Source: Mycolicibacterium cosmeticum (lineage in GTDB: Bacteria > Actinomycetota > Actinomycetes > Mycobacteriales > Mycobacteriaceae). Taken from it: a stretch of 64,000 nucleotides of DNA. The first letter of the stretch is position 1. Each line of letters begins with the position of its first letter. The notes under the pieces are model-generated. The model searched no databases. It saw only the letters and a list, made by a program, of their open reading frames with translations, and was not told where the DNA came from. The stretch spans positions 186,001-250,000 of the forward strand of contig NZ_CCBB010000002.1 of the NCBI RefSeq assembly GCF_000613185.1. Reading direction: 5' to 3'. The position numbers were made by a program, and so were the translations under genes. Below are positions 1 through 10,053 of the stretch, one piece after another.

Positions 1-103
1 CGTGTTCGTCTCCTACCTGCGGCGCAAGCTGGAGCGGGACGGCCATCCGCGGGTCATCCACACGGTGCGCGGTATCGGCTACGTCCTGCGGGAGGAGGCG
101 TAG
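1..103 (+). CDS. Response regulator, C-terminal end only (OmpR/PrrA-like)
   Basis: Only the last 33 codons lie inside the window (frame begins at base 2). They encode the end of an OmpR-type winged-helix DNA-binding domain: the recognition-helix segment [11 protein letters not shown], then [13 protein letters not shown], the usual wing and last strand. The stop is followed after three bases by the GTG of a sensor kinase, so the two form a two-component operon. The kinase resembles PrrB, which suggests a PrrA-like regulator, but the receiver domain is outside the window and this cannot be checked. Confidence 0.85.
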   Translation, partial: VFVSYLRRKLERDGHPRVIHTVRGIGYVLREEA

Positions 104-106
104 CGC

Positions 107-1537
107 GTGCGGCTGTCCCGGTTCGGTCGGTCGGCATCGCTGCGCACCCGGGTGGCGGTGGCGTCGGCGGTCGCCGCGGCGGCCGTCGTCGCCGGATTCA
201 CCATCCTGACCTCGGTGGTGCTGGCCAGCAACGACGACGCGCAGCTGGACCGCCGGCTGGACTCGATCGTCGAGGCCAGCATGTTCCCCGAACAGCTCTC
301 CGACCCCAAACGCGGGGTGCTCACCACCGGCCGGTCGCTGTCCACCGGACAGGTGATCTTCCAGCGCGGCTTCCAGCTGCCGTCGTTGCCGCCCGGCACC
401 GACACCGTCACCGTCAACGGCGTGGACTACCGGGTGCGCACCATCAAGATGACCCAACAGGCCGGAAATGTCTTGGTGTCCATCGGGATCCGGGCCGACA
501 GCATCTTGCTGAACCGGGCCAGGATCCCGGTCTACACCGCCGTCGGGGTGTTCACCGTGATCGTCGCCGGCGGGCTGGGCTGGTTGTTGGCCGGGCCCGC
601 GGTGCGGCCGCTGCGCAAGCTCACCGAGCAGACCAGCCGGCTGAGCGGGGGGACCGAGCAGATGCCCGCGGTGACCGGCGCGCGGGAGGCCGAGGAACTC
701 TCCGAAGCGATGGCGGGCATGCTGCACCGGCTGGCCGCCGCGCAACAGGCCACCTCGAATTCCCTTCAGGCGGCCCAGGATTTCGCGGCCAACGCCGCCC
801 ACGAGCTGCGCACCCCGCTGACCGCCATGCGGGCCGATCTGGACACCCTGCGCATCCACAACCTGCCCGACGAGGAACGCGACGAGGTGATCGCCGACCT
901 GCTGCGGGCCCAGTTGCGGGTCGAGGCCACCATCACCGCGCTGGGCCAGCTGGCCTCGGGGCAGCTGGCGCAGGCCGAGGACCGCGAGCCCATCGACGTC
1001 ACCGATCTGCTGGACCGGGTGGCGCGGGAGAACCTGCGGGCCGGGCGCGCGGTCGACATCAGCGTGGAGGCCGACGACGACCTGGGCACCGTGTGGGGCT
1101 GGCCGGGCGGCCTGCGGCTGGCGGTGGACAACCTGGTGCGCAACGCCGCGACGCACGGCGGCGCCGAACGCGTTGTGCTGACCGGGCATCGGCGTCCCCA
1201 CACCATCGACATCGTCGTCGACGACGACGGGGTGGGGCTGCCCGTGGCGGAGCGCGACATCGTGCTGGGCCGGTTCGCGCGCGGCAGCACCGCCGCGCCG
1301 GGCGGTTCCGGGCTGGGGCTGGCGTTGGTCACCCAGCAGGCCGAACTGCACGGCGGTGAACTGGTGCTGTCCGACAGCCCGCTGGGCGGCCTGCGCGCCA
1401 CGCTGACGATCGCGATCTCCGCACCGGTGGATCCCGACGCCACCGTCCCGGTCAAGACCGGGATGCAACCTTGGCTGCGGCGCGCCAACCGAGTAGCAGG
1501 ATGGCGGTCGTCAGGGTTGCAACCACCACAAAGCTGA
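107..1537 (+). CDS. PrrB-like sensor histidine kinase
   Basis: Membrane sensor kinase of 476 residues. A transmembrane helix lies at about 16-40, then a roughly 100-residue extracytoplasmic part, a second helix at about 145-165, a HAMP linker, a HisKA domain with phospho-acceptor His232 in the H-box AHELRTPLTAM, and a HATPase domain with an N-box around NLVRNAATHGG, DDDGVGLP and GSGLGLALV. The SLRTRV start and the DVTDLLDR and SPLGGLR segments resemble mycobacterial PrrB as I remember it. It starts with GTG three bases after the regulator stop. The last 86 bases overlap the convergent DUF3054 gene, and the roughly 40-residue tail beyond the ATPase domain looks like non-conserved read-through. 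The signal sensed is unknown. Confidence 0.88.
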   Translation: MRLSRFGRSASLRTRVAVASAVAAAAVVAGFTILTSVVLASNDDAQLDRRLDSIVEASMFPEQLSDPKRGVLTTGRSLSTGQVIFQRGFQLPSLPPGTDTVTVNGVDYRVRTIKMTQQAGNVLVSIGIRADSILLNRARIPVYTAVGVFTVIVAGGLGWLLAGPAVRPLRKLTEQTSRLSGGTEQMPAVTGAREAEELSEAMAGMLHRLAAAQQATSNSLQAAQDFAANAAHELRTPLTAMRADLDTLRIHNLPDEERDEVIADLLRAQLRVEATITALGQLASGQLAQAEDREPIDVTDLLDRVARENLRAGRAVDISVEADDDLGTVWGWPGGLRLAVDNLVRNAATHGGAERVVLTGHRRPHTIDIVVDDDGVGLPVAERDIVLGRFARGSTAAPGGSGLGLALVTQQAELHGGELVLSDSPLGGLRATLTIAISAPVDPDATVPVKTGMQPWLRRANRVAGWRSSGLQPPQS

Positions 1538-1814
1538 ACGCGGTGCCCGCCGACGTCGCCTTGCGCAGCAGCATCCCGACCGCCACGGTGGACACCCAGA
1601 CGATCAGCCCGGTCGGTGTGATCGAGGTGGGCCGCCGCCAGCCCCGGGCGATCAGCCAGCCGACCAGCGTGCCGGTCAGGAACGGCCACGCCGTCTCGGC
1701 GACACCGGTCAGCGTCACCCCCTCGGCGTGGCTGCGCCGGCCGACGGAACAGAAGATGACGACGGCCACCGCATCGGCGACCGCGGCGGCCAGGACGGTA
1801 TTGCGCTTACTCAC
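1452..1814 (-). CDS. DUF3054 family membrane protein
   Basis: Protein of 120 residues with about four hydrophobic segments, starting [19 protein letters not shown]. This matches the DUF3054 family of small actinobacterial integral membrane proteins of unknown function. The GTG start overlaps the TAA stop of the M23 lipoprotein gene by 8 bases, so translational coupling is likely. It is the last gene of a three-gene operon (flippase-like protein, M23 lipoprotein, DUF3054). Its 3' end overlaps the convergent sensor kinase by 86 bases. No catalytic motif is visible. Confidence 0.75.
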   Translation of the reverse strand: MSKRNTVLAAAVADAVAVVIFCSVGRRSHAEGVTLTGVAETAWPFLTGTLVGWLIARGWRRPTSITPTGLIVWVSTVAVGMLLRKATSAGTAFSFVVVATLTTAILLLGWRAAAKVASRS

Positions 1815-3027
1815 CGGGATAGTCCATCACATCGGAAACCAATGGCGTGACCGCCGATTCGTCGCGGGCCTGGTTCCCCGGCCGCAGCGGCGCCGGTCGC
1901 CCGGCGATCAGGGTGTCGAAGACGTCGACGCTCGCGGTCTGGGCGTCCAACCGGAAGGACCGGAACACGAACGGCAACCCGTCCGAACGCAGCGGATCGG
2001 GGCCGTCCATCACGTGGAAGTGCAGGTGCGGTGCATCCGAATTGCCGGTGTTGCCCAGGCTGCCGAGCACCTCACCGGCCTTGAGCTGTTGTCCCGGTTG
2101 GACTTTCACGCTTCCGGTCTTCAGGTGGGCGTACAGCGCATAGTTGCCGTCGCCGAGGTCTTGCACGACACGGTTGCCCGCGTACTGATCCAGCGCCAAT
2201 CCGGTGGGGGTCTGGCCGGGCACCTGCTCGGGCAGGCCGTCGAGCACCGCCACCACCGGTCCGGCGGCGACGGCGTGCACATCGGCGCCGAAGTACCGGT
2301 AGCTGGTCAGCTTGCCGGGGGCGCCCGCGAGCAGCCGGTAGCCCGCATCGAGCTGCACGTAGTCGATGGCGAACCGCTCCGCGGCCCACAGCTGACCGTC
2401 GAGCGGGTTGAGGGCCATCCGGTGCGGGGTCATCTCACAGCACCCGTTGGCGTCCAACCATTTCGGCCCGCGCAGCGGTGGATCGATCGAGACGGGCTTG
2501 CGGGTCTGTACCGGCACCGGGGCCACCGTCTCGGTCATGATCGCGGGCAGCAGCGGGGGAGCGGGCCGGCTGATCGCCACCGTGACGGCGTGATCCAGCC
2601 GGTCGGGCACGTTGCCGGGAGCCACCGTGGCGTCCAGCCACACCGCGGCGGTCTGGGCGGGACCGATGGTGGTGGTCGGTTTCCCGGACTCACCCAGCAC
2701 CCGGGTCCAATGGGCAAGCGCGGCACCGGATATCGACAGTAGCGAGGCATCGCCGCCGCGCACGGTCACCGTCTGCAGCGTCACCTCCTGGTTGAGCGCG
2801 TTGGTCAACAGCAGTTCGTAGGCCAGATGGGTGCGCCCGTCGGTGGCCGGGACGGGGACGGGGGCGGCCACCACCCTGGCCAACAACGGTGTGGCGGCGG
2901 GTTTCCCGGCCGGACCGGGCGACGTGGACGTGGTGGCCGGAGCGGGGGCGTTGTCCGGTGCGCCCGCGCACCCGGCCGTCAGCGCGATGGTGCTGAAAAG
3001 CGCTGCTGCCCATCGCGTACGGCGCAT
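1807..3027 (-). CDS. M23/LytM-type lipoprotein, probably degenerate peptidase
   Basis: A 406-residue exported lipoprotein. It has an Arg-rich start (MRRTRW), a hydrophobic core and the lipobox LTAGC, then a Pro/Ala/Thr-rich linker. The C-terminal half is LytM-like, with [11 protein letters not shown] and the HLHFH zinc motif. The first zinc-binding His of the family's HxGxD motif appears replaced by Tyr (YRYFGAD), so it may bind or regulate peptidoglycan hydrolysis rather than cut. The ATG chosen shares one base with the TGA of the upstream membrane protein (TGATG). In-frame sequence further upstream is antisense-like read-through and lacks a signal peptide. Envelope function is inferred. Confidence 0.78.
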   Translation of the reverse strand: MRRTRWAAALFSTIALTAGCAGAPDNAPAPATTSTSPGPAGKPAATPLLARVVAAPVPVPATDGRTHLAYELLLTNALNQEVTLQTVTVRGGDASLLSISGAALAHWTRVLGESGKPTTTIGPAQTAAVWLDATVAPGNVPDRLDHAVTVAISRPAPPLLPAIMTETVAPVPVQTRKPVSIDPPLRGPKWLDANGCCEMTPHRMALNPLDGQLWAAERFAIDYVQLDAGYRLLAGAPGKLTSYRYFGADVHAVAAGPVVAVLDGLPEQVPGQTPTGLALDQYAGNRVVQDLGDGNYALYAHLKTGSVKVQPGQQLKAGEVLGSLGNTGNSDAPHLHFHVMDGPDPLRSDGLPFVFRSFRLDAQTASVDVFDTLIAGRPAPLRPGNQARDESAVTPLVSDVMDYPGE

Positions 3028-4142
3028 CAGGACTCCGATCGCCGTGGGTTCTCGGGTTCGGGTGTGACGGTCAGCGCTTCGACGTCGGGGTCGAGGTCCA
3101 CCTCGGTGCGGAACATGAAGAAGAACACCACCCAGCCGATCGCCGAGATGAAGATCCAGCTGACCAGGCGATAGATCAGCATGGCCGAAATCGCCTGGGC
3201 CAGAGTCATTCCACTCGACACCAGGCCGGGAACCAGGACCGCCTCCACCACCAGCAGGCCACCCGGCATCAGCGGGATGGAGCCGACGGCGCGGGCCGCC
3301 GCGTAGGCCACCGTCAGGCCGGCCAGCGACGGGTGGCCGCCGGCGGCGTAGGCGGCGAAGGCCAGGCACGCGACATCGGCGATCCAGTTGAACATCGACC
3401 AGCTGAACGCGTTGCTCAGCGCCCGCCGGCTCAGACTCACCGATTCCAGCTGGGCGAGCATTTTGCGCCACTTCGTCAGCCCGGTATCGGCCGGGCGGCC
3501 GCGCACCGAATTGACCCAGGACAGCAACCGCACCCCGATCCCGTCGATCTGCTGTGGGTTGGCCGCGACCGTCTGCGCCAGCAGCAGCAGCGCGACGAAA
3601 CCGCCCAGGGTGAAGATCAACGACAGCGGGTTCTTGCTGGCGCCCAGCAGGAACGCCCCGCCCAGGCCGAGCAGGGCCAGGCCGACCACTTGCAGTACCC
3701 CGGACATCACCAGCTGCCAGGACGCCACCACCGGCGACGCGCCCCAGATGCGCTGCTGGCGGTAGACGAACGTGGCCGAGAGCACCGGGCCGCCGGGCAG
3801 CGTCGTCGACAACGCGTTGCCGGCGTAGAACGCCGCCTCGGAGCGCCACTGCCGCACCTGCACCCCGGCCGAGCGCAACAGCGTGCGCTGGATCTGGGCG
3901 AAACTGTGCATCGAGGCCATCGCGGCGACCACCGCCGCCAGCACCCACCACCAGTTCGCCGACAGCAGGCTCTTCCACGCCTTGGCCAGCTGATCCCAGA
4001 CCAGGACCAGTTCGACGGTGAGCACCACGACGGCGATCGCGATGACGACCCAGCGCACCCACCAGTACTTGCCGCGGGGGCGGCCGTCCTGTGGGCGGGC
4101 CTCGTCGTGGTCGCGGCTCGTCGGCGCGTCGTCGTGCGACAC
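3027..4142 (-). CDS. YbhN/UPF0104 family membrane protein (Rv0204c-like)
   Basis: A 371-residue polytopic protein with about eight membrane segments and a charged cytoplasmic N-terminus. The pattern matches the lysylphosphatidylglycerol-synthetase transmembrane (flippase-like) family: [11 protein letters not shown], then [20 protein letters not shown]. In M. tuberculosis Rv0204c sits at the same place beside Rv0205 and mmpL3. The GTG start gives [14 protein letters not shown] longer reading frame upstream crosses the divergent permease promoter and is rejected. It heads an operon with the M23 lipoprotein. A substrate cannot be read from sequence. Confidence 0.82.
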   Translation of the reverse strand: MSHDDAPTSRDHDEARPQDGRPRGKYWWVRWVVIAIAVVVLTVELVLVWDQLAKAWKSLLSANWWWVLAAVVAAMASMHSFAQIQRTLLRSAGVQVRQWRSEAAFYAGNALSTTLPGGPVLSATFVYRQQRIWGASPVVASWQLVMSGVLQVVGLALLGLGGAFLLGASKNPLSLIFTLGGFVALLLLAQTVAANPQQIDGIGVRLLSWVNSVRGRPADTGLTKWRKMLAQLESVSLSRRALSNAFSWSMFNWIADVACLAFAAYAAGGHPSLAGLTVAYAAARAVGSIPLMPGGLLVVEAVLVPGLVSSGMTLAQAISAMLIYRLVSWIFISAIGWVVFFFMFRTEVDLDPDVEALTVTPEPENPRRSES

Positions 4143-4204
4143 GCCTTTCAGGGTAACGGCCGGTGTCGTGCGGAAACGTACGTTGGGCGGGCGCGCCGCG
4201 CCGT

Positions 4205-4210
4205 TACGCT
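4205..4210 (+). promoter_or_regulatory. Leaderless -10 element of the AI-2E permease gene
   Basis: TACGCT fits the mycobacterial TANNNT -10 and ends 7 nt before the ATG, so the transcript probably starts at the start codon. No Shine-Dalgarno sequence is present between them. Confidence 0.5.
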
Positions 4211-4217
4211 CAAACGC

Positions 4218-5372
4218 ATGACCCTGATACCCAGTGCCGACCCCGTGGCCGACGAATCGGTCAGCCCACTGGTCCGTAAGGCGGCCGCCTGGTCGTGGCG
4301 GCTGCTCGTCATCGGCGCTGCGGTGGTTGCGCTGCTGTGGGTGATCACCCACCTGGAACTGATCTTCGTGCCGGTGGCGCTGGCCGCCATGATGGCCGCG
4401 TTGCTGCTGCCCGCGGTGGACCTGCTGCACGCACGCCGGGTGCCGCGCGGCGCCGCGGTGGCCACCGTGATCCTCGGTGCGATCGCCGTGGTGGGCGGCA
4501 TCATGACCTTCGTCGTGAGCCAATTCATCAGTGGCGCACCGGATCTCGTCGAGCAGGTGACGCGCAGCATCGACGGGTTGCGGGTCTGGCTGATCGAGGG
4601 TCCCGCCCACCTGAGCAAGGACCAGATCGACCACGCCGGCGACTCGGTCATCACCGCGCTGCGGGAGAACCAGGCCAAACTGACCAGCGGTGCGCTGTCC
4701 ACCGCGGGCACCATCACCGAGATCGTCACCGGCGCCCTGCTGGTGCTGTTCACGCTGATCTTCCTGCTCAACGGCGGCCGCGACATCTTCGCCTTCGTCA
4801 CCAAGATCTTCCCGGTGACGGTGCGCGACCGGGTCCGCGACGCCGGGCGGGCGGGGTTCCGCTCCCTGATCGGCTACGTGCGGGCCACCTGCCTGGTGGC
4901 ACTGGTGGACGCCGTCGGCATCGGCACCGGCCTGGCCATCATGGGGGTGCCGCTGGCGTTACCCCTGGCGTCGCTGGTGTTCCTCGGCGCGTTCGTGCCC
5001 CTGGTGGGTGCGGTGCTGACCGGCGGCATCGCGGTGATCGTCGCGTTGATCGCCAAGGGCTGGGTGTACGCCCTGATCACCCTGGGCCTCATCATCGCGG
5101 TGCAACAGCTGGAAGCGCATGTGCTGCAACCGATCGTGATGGGCCGCGCGGTCTCGGTGCACCCGCTGGCGGTGGTGCTGGCCATCGCCGGCGGCGGTGT
5201 GCTGGCCGGCATCGTCGGTGCGCTGCTGGCCGTGCCGATCGTCGCGGTGCTCAACAGCGCCGTGCGGGTGCTGCTGGCGCCCGACCCGGCCACCGAGGAA
5301 GCCCTGCTCGCGGCGGAAACTCCGGCCGTGCGGTCCGATCCGGACCTCGACCCCGATACCGACTCCGGTTAG
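4218..5372 (+). CDS. AI-2E/PerM family transporter (Rv0205-like)
   Basis: A 384-residue membrane protein with about eight hydrophobic helices and the family's central soluble segment (about 90-165). C-terminal hallmarks are [22 protein letters not shown] and [17 protein letters not shown] glycine-rich helices. The family includes putative AI-2 exporters and PerM-type proteins, so substrate is not predictable. It is divergent from the Rv0204c-like gene, and its last 4 bases overlap the mmpL3 stop on the other strand, an order shared with M. tuberculosis Rv0204c-Rv0206c. Confidence 0.85.
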   Translation: MTLIPSADPVADESVSPLVRKAAAWSWRLLVIGAAVVALLWVITHLELIFVPVALAAMMAALLLPAVDLLHARRVPRGAAVATVILGAIAVVGGIMTFVVSQFISGAPDLVEQVTRSIDGLRVWLIEGPAHLSKDQIDHAGDSVITALRENQAKLTSGALSTAGTITEIVTGALLVLFTLIFLLNGGRDIFAFVTKIFPVTVRDRVRDAGRAGFRSLIGYVRATCLVALVDAVGIGTGLAIMGVPLALPLASLVFLGAFVPLVGAVLTGGIAVIVALIAKGWVYALITLGLIIAVQQLEAHVLQPIVMGRAVSVHPLAVVLAIAGGGVLAGIVGALLAVPIVAVLNSAVRVLLAPDPATEEALLAAETPAVRSDPDLDPDTDSG

Positions 5373-8260
5373 AGCCGGCCCTCGCGGCGCAGCAGATCGG
5401 CGGCGCTGAGCCCACCGCTGCGGCGAGTCGGTGCGTCGTCACCGGCCTCGGTGTCGCGGATCTTGGAGGTGTCCAGCTTCTCGGTGGCATCCGCATCCCG
5501 CTGCGTCGGGATGGCAGTGGTCGGGGCGTTGCCGGCCGGGTCGCCCATCGCGACCGTGGGCTGCGCCGACGGCCGCGGCGGCGGCGCGCTGCTGCCGCCG
5601 CTGCGCAGGTCACCGAGCCACGACTCGATCTCGCGCTTGTCCCGGCTGGGCTCACCACGGCGGGTCCGCTCGGTACCGGCGGCGTTGACCGCGTTGCGGG
5701 CCGCGTCGATGGCCACGGTCGCCGGCGAGTCCGGCTGTGCGGCGAACCGCGTGGTGGGCGGCTCGGGCGCGGGGGCACCGGTGGTGGGGATCCGCGTCGT
5801 GCCCGCGGCCGACGGTCCGGCCGGGCGCACCGGCGGGACCGGGGGCCGGCCACCGGCGGGCGCGGCCGGCGCCGGGTGGGTGGGATCGTGGGCGGGCAGT
5901 GCCTGCATCGGGGCGCCGGCGCCGACCAGCGCGGCCGGGTCCGGGGCCGGCTCGTTCGGGTCGCGCACGGTGGGCCGTTTGCGCTCGTCGGGCAGCTCCA
6001 CCTCGCCCAGCCCGATGCGCTGCTGCACCCGCTTCATCCACTGCGGTGCCCACCAGCAGTCGTCGCCCAGCAGCTTCATGATCGCGGGCACCAGGAACAT
6101 CCGGATGACGGTGGCGTCCAGCAACAGCGCGATGAGCAGGCCGAAGGCCAGGTACTTCATCACCACCAGGTCGGAGAACGCGAATGCCGCGACCACCACG
6201 GCCAACACCAGCGCGGCGCCGGTGATGAGCCGGCCGGTGGTGGCGGTGCCGATGCGGATGGCCTCCGCGGTGGACAGGCCGCGCTCGCGGGCCTCCACCA
6301 TCCGGGACACCAGGAACACCTCGTAGTCGGTCGACAGACCCCAGATGACGGCGATGATCAGGCCGATCATCGGAGCCAGTAGGGGCTGCGGGGTGTAGTT
6401 GAACAGCCCGGAGCCGTGCCCGCCCTCGACGAACATCCACGTCAGGATGCCCATCGTCGATCCGAGCGTCAGGGCGCTCATCAACGCGGCCTTGATCGGG
6501 AGCACCAGCGATCCGAACGCCAGGAACATCAGGATGGTCGTGGTGATCACCAGGATCACCGCGATCAGCGGCAGTTTGTCGAACAGCGTCAGGATGCTGT
6601 CCTGGGCCAGTGCCTGGGTGCCGCCGACGAGGATCGTGGTGCCCCGCGGAGGCGTCAGCGCCCGCAGTTCCTCGATCTTCTTGGGCGCGGTGCTGTTGTC
6701 GACCAGACCGTTCTGGATCACCCGGACCGACGGGTCCTTGGATCCGCTCTCCTGCGCCGAGCGTTCCTGCCACATCTTCGACGGGTTGTCGGTGCCGGCG
6801 AACCCGGAGACGGTCTGCGCCTCGGCGCGCACGGTGGCCAGCTGCTGATCGGTGACCGGGTCGCCGTTGTCGGACTTGATCACCAAGGTCAGCGGTTCGG
6901 TACGGAAGCTGGAGAATTCCTCGTCGAACTGTTGCTGGGCCATCCGCACCGGGTTGTCGGGCGGCAGGTACTTCTCGCTCAGACCGCCGAGGGCCAGTTG
7001 GCCGATCGGGATCACCAGCAGGGTCATGATGATCAGGATCGGGGCGGCGAACGCGATGGGCCGCTTCATCACGACATTGACCAACTTGCCCCAGAAGCCC
7101 TTCTCGACCTCTTCCCGGGTCTTGGTCTTCTGGGTCTTCTCGATGAACCAGTCGATGATCTTGCGGGAGAACGGCCAGTTGGCCAGGAACGGCACCCGCA
7201 GCAGGGTGCGCACCCCGAGCGCGTCGACATTGGTGCCCAGGATGCCGAGGACGGCGGGCAGCACGGTGTTCGACAGCAAAGCGGCCAGCAGCACCGAGGC
7301 GATCACGGCGTAGGTGATGGATTTCAGGAAGCCGAGCGGGATCAGCAGCAGCGGCAGGATCGACGCCACGATGATGACCGCGGAGAACGCCACCGTGCGC
7401 CCCGACGTCATGATCGATCTGCGGACCGCGGCTTCGACGTCGTAGCCCTCGGCGAGTTCCTCCCGGAACCGGCTCACGATGAACAGGCCGTAGTCGATGG
7501 CGATACCGAAGCCCATCATCGTCACGACGGGCTGGGCGAAGTAATGCACCGGGCCGAATTCCGCGGTCAGCCGCAGGATGCCCAGCGCACCGCCGATGGT
7601 CAGGCCACCGATGATGGCGGGCAGCGCGGCCGCCACGGCGCCGCCGAACACGAAGAACAGCACCACCGCCACCAACGGGATGATGACCACCTCGGCGCGG
7701 GCCTGGTCGGTGCCGATGGTCCCGGTCAGCTCGCTGGCCAGCGGGTTCAGGCCGGCGAGTTTGATATCGCCGCCATTGATCTTCTCCAGGTCGGGCTGCA
7801 CCGTCTGGTAGTTCTTCAGGATGGTGTCGTCGTCGTCGCCCTTGAGCGGAATGCTGACGAAGGTGTGCCGAAGATCCTGCGTCTTCATCTGGTTGACGGT
7901 CGGATCGGTGGTGTCGGGGGCCTTGAGCCAGCCGACCCAGCCGACGATCTGATCGGGGTGGTCCTTGACCACCTGGTCCAGTTCCCCGACGACCTTCTTC
8001 TGCCAGTCCTTGTCGGTGACCTTCTTGTCATCCGGCGGCGTCAGGATCGCGACGACGTGGCTGGTCCGGTCACGGCCGTACACCTCGTCGCTGAGCAGCG
8101 AGGCCTGCACCGATTCGCTGCCCTCGTTGTAGAAACCGCTCTGGGTGACATGCTGACCGAGGCTCGCCCCGAACACGCCGCCACCAAGGCACAGTGCGAC
8201 CATGACACCGATCACTATGTATCGGAATCGGTACACCGTTCGACCCCACCAGGCGAACAC
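5369..8260 (-). CDS. mmpL3: Trehalose monomycolate exporter MmpL3
   Basis: RND-superfamily lipid flippase/exporter in the inner membrane that moves trehalose monomycolate to the periplasm for cell-wall assembly; essential in mycobacteria. The 963-residue protein has two six-helix bundles with two periplasmic domains. The proton-relay pairs fall at Asp256-Tyr257 ([11 protein letters not shown]) and Asp645-Tyr646 (GLSTDYEVF), the same numbers used for M. smegmatis MmpL3. A roughly 200-residue Pro/Ala-rich disordered tail follows. The GTG start has an AAGGAG ribosome site 5 nt upstream (complement of 8266-8271). It lies downstream of trmB and the NYN gene on the same strand. Confidence 0.98.
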   Translation of the reverse strand: MFAWWGRTVYRFRYIVIGVMVALCLGGGVFGASLGQHVTQSGFYNEGSESVQASLLSDEVYGRDRTSHVVAILTPPDDKKVTDKDWQKKVVGELDQVVKDHPDQIVGWVGWLKAPDTTDPTVNQMKTQDLRHTFVSIPLKGDDDDTILKNYQTVQPDLEKINGGDIKLAGLNPLASELTGTIGTDQARAEVVIIPLVAVVLFFVFGGAVAAALPAIIGGLTIGGALGILRLTAEFGPVHYFAQPVVTMMGFGIAIDYGLFIVSRFREELAEGYDVEAAVRRSIMTSGRTVAFSAVIIVASILPLLLIPLGFLKSITYAVIASVLLAALLSNTVLPAVLGILGTNVDALGVRTLLRVPFLANWPFSRKIIDWFIEKTQKTKTREEVEKGFWGKLVNVVMKRPIAFAAPILIIMTLLVIPIGQLALGGLSEKYLPPDNPVRMAQQQFDEEFSSFRTEPLTLVIKSDNGDPVTDQQLATVRAEAQTVSGFAGTDNPSKMWQERSAQESGSKDPSVRVIQNGLVDNSTAPKKIEELRALTPPRGTTILVGGTQALAQDSILTLFDKLPLIAVILVITTTILMFLAFGSLVLPIKAALMSALTLGSTMGILTWMFVEGGHGSGLFNYTPQPLLAPMIGLIIAVIWGLSTDYEVFLVSRMVEARERGLSTAEAIRIGTATTGRLITGAALVLAVVVAAFAFSDLVVMKYLAFGLLIALLLDATVIRMFLVPAIMKLLGDDCWWAPQWMKRVQQRIGLGEVELPDERKRPTVRDPNEPAPDPAALVGAGAPMQALPAHDPTHPAPAAPAGGRPPVPPVRPAGPSAAGTTRIPTTGAPAPEPPTTRFAAQPDSPATVAIDAARNAVNAAGTERTRRGEPSRDKREIESWLGDLRSGGSSAPPPRPSAQPTVAMGDPAGNAPTTAIPTQRDADATEKLDTSKIRDTEAGDDAPTRRSGGLSAADLLRREGRL

Positions 8261-8314
8261 GTCAACTCCTTAATATGCTCTGGTCACGCTGCGCGCGCAT
8301 ATCACTTCTGTTGT

Positions 8315-9040
8315 CTATAAGCGCGAGGTCAAAAGCGCGGACAGCGGCCGGAAGGGCTGCAGCCAAGCGCCCTGCTCGGGCAGCGAATCAAGGCCGATTC
8401 GCGGTAGCGGCTCCCGGAAGACACCTGCGATGTCCTCCAGGTCGACAAACTCCAAGGTATCCGACGCTAACGCCCAACTGGCATGTTCGCGAAATCCGAG
8501 CACCTGCACCGGAACGCCGTCGTGAGCTATCTCTTCCAGCGGCGCCCGGAACGCCTGACCGTCGGCCGATGCCACCACCAGCCCGGCCAGGCCCTCGCTC
8601 CGGCGGAGCGCGATGTGGCTGAGCATGTCGCTGTCGACGTCGCTGTCTTCATCGATCTTGGGTTTGGCGAAAACCGCGAAGCCCACGTTACGCAGTGCCT
8701 CCACCCAGGGGCGGACGACATCGGCGCTACCAGGGGCGATGTTGGTGAAGACGGTGGCTTCCGGCTCCACCAGAACTTCGGGCTGGGCGTCGGTCCCGGT
8801 GTCCGGCGCGGGCGCCGCGGTGGCGGAGATGTCGGCGGTGCGCTGCAGCAACCAGCGGCCCAGGGCGTCGAACCGCGGGCGGTGCGCGGCCGTCGGCCGG
8901 CCCCCGAGGATGGAACCCAGCCCCATGTCCAGGTTGGGCGCATCCCAGACCAGCAGCACCTTCCGGATCTCCGGAGCGTGCACCTCCTCGGCCGGTGCCG
9001 AGATCTCGGGTACCGCCGGAATGTCGGTTGCGATGCTCAT
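8315..9040 (-). CDS. NYN-domain (PIN-like) protein, Rv0207c-like
   Basis: A 241-residue protein, about the length of Rv0207c. The NYN/PIN-like fold is suggested by the early Asp motif VLLVWDAPNLDM (about 27-38), DSDMLSHIALRR and GLVVASADGQAF, which together supply the acidic residues expected of a metal-dependent ribonuclease. Activity is inferred from the family, not shown here. A longer frame upstream is antisense to trmB and is excluded. It sits between trmB and mmpL3 with 17- and 54-base gaps, so co-transcription is likely; no direct tie to mycolate export is visible. Confidence 0.85.
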   Translation of the reverse strand: MSIATDIPAVPEISAPAEEVHAPEIRKVLLVWDAPNLDMGLGSILGGRPTAAHRPRFDALGRWLLQRTADISATAAPAPDTGTDAQPEVLVEPEATVFTNIAPGSADVVRPWVEALRNVGFAVFAKPKIDEDSDVDSDMLSHIALRRSEGLAGLVVASADGQAFRAPLEEIAHDGVPVQVLGFREHASWALASDTLEFVDLEDIAGVFREPLPRIGLDSLPEQGAWLQPFRPLSALLTSRL

Positions 9041-9057
9041 CGGCCAGTCACCTCTGC

Positions 9058-9882
9058 TCACTCCGTCATTCCATGGGTACGTACCCACACCAGCTCGGCG
9101 ATATCGCGGCCGGCCTGCAAACCCTTGCCTTCGTACTTGGTCTCGGGTCGCCGGACCGAGATCGGCAACGCGCCGGCGGCGGTGTCGGCGACGCGGCGCA
9201 GCCTCGGCTCGGCGTCGCCCACCTCGGCGATGTGTTCGGCGTACTCGGCGTGATCGGTGGCGGCGTGCAGCACGCCGCCTGGCACCAACCGGTCGGCGAT
9301 CAGCGCCACCGTCTCGGGTTGCAGCAACCGGCGCTTGTGATGGCGGGCCTTGGGCCACGGGTCCGGGAAGAAGATCCGCACGCCGGTCAACGACGCCGTA
9401 CCGAAGATGTGCTCCAGCACGTCGACACCGTCGCCGCGGATCAGCCGGATGTTGGTGACGTCGTTGCGGTCGATGGCACCCAGCAGCTGGGCCAGCCCCC
9501 GCCGGTAGACCTCCACGGCCACCACGTCCAGATGCGGCTCCTCCACGGCCATGGCCAGCGTCGAGACGCCGGTACCGCAGCCGATCTCCAGCACCACCGG
9601 GGCCCGGCGCCCGAACCACTGCGCGATATCGCGGGTCAGCGGCCGGCCGGCGGCGTCGCGGGCCTCGGCCCCGATCTCGGGCCAGCGCCGCTCCCACAAC
9701 TCCTGCTGGGTGCCGCTGAGGGTCGAGCGCCGGTTGCGGAAGCTGCTGACCCGCCGGTGATGGTGTTTCTGCTCGGGGGCGTCCTGCGGACCGTCCGTTG
9801 TGCTCCGGCCCGAGATGCCTGAATCCGACAGCTCGTGGCCGGCTTCCTGGCTCTGGGCATGCATCGGTCCATCGTCGCTCAT
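9058..9882 (-). CDS. trmB: tRNA (guanine-N7-)-methyltransferase
   Basis: SAM-dependent enzyme that makes m7G46 in tRNA. The SAM site is VLEIGCGTGVSTLAMA, followed by VVAVEVYRRG; the substrate and catalytic region contains FPDPWPKARHHKRRL, the TrmB signature. The start MSDDGPMHAQ gives 274 residues, close to the mycobacterial protein. The extra 25 codons possible upstream are Arg-rich and look non-coding. It is the first gene of the trmB - NYN - mmpL3 operon and is divergent from the G-protein pair. Confidence 0.93.
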   Translation of the reverse strand: MSDDGPMHAQSQEAGHELSDSGISGRSTTDGPQDAPEQKHHHRRVSSFRNRRSTLSGTQQELWERRWPEIGAEARDAAGRPLTRDIAQWFGRRAPVVLEIGCGTGVSTLAMAVEEPHLDVVAVEVYRRGLAQLLGAIDRNDVTNIRLIRGDGVDVLEHIFGTASLTGVRIFFPDPWPKARHHKRRLLQPETVALIADRLVPGGVLHAATDHAEYAEHIAEVGDAEPRLRRVADTAAGALPISVRRPETKYEGKGLQAGRDIAELVWVRTHGMTE

Positions 9883-10053
9883 CGAGGCCGATCTACCTGC
9901 ATCGTGGTGCAGATTGATACCCAACAGTTGCCGAGCGCGGCGTGTGCGGAAAAACACCGTTCACGAGTACGTCGGCGCGGTGCCACCATTTGAGGTGGGA
10001 AATGGTGTCAGTGCGACTCGTGAGGTAAGGAGCCGGTCATTCTCGCCGACGTC

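Noticed and set aside
6416..8320. 634-codon open frame on the plus strand through mmpL3
   Set aside because: It is antisense to mmpL3, is rich in His/Gln/Asp/Arg without any domain, and is the expected shadow in high-GC coding DNA. The same holds for frames at 1471-2742, 3333-4217, 12551-14134, 28242-30215, 36582-38384, 45897-47078 and 51289-53793.
9984..10007. CACCATTT-N8-AAATGGTG inverted repeat upstream of the Rv0209-like gene
   Set aside because: The arms are short and the position relative to a promoter is unclear; not enough to call an operator.
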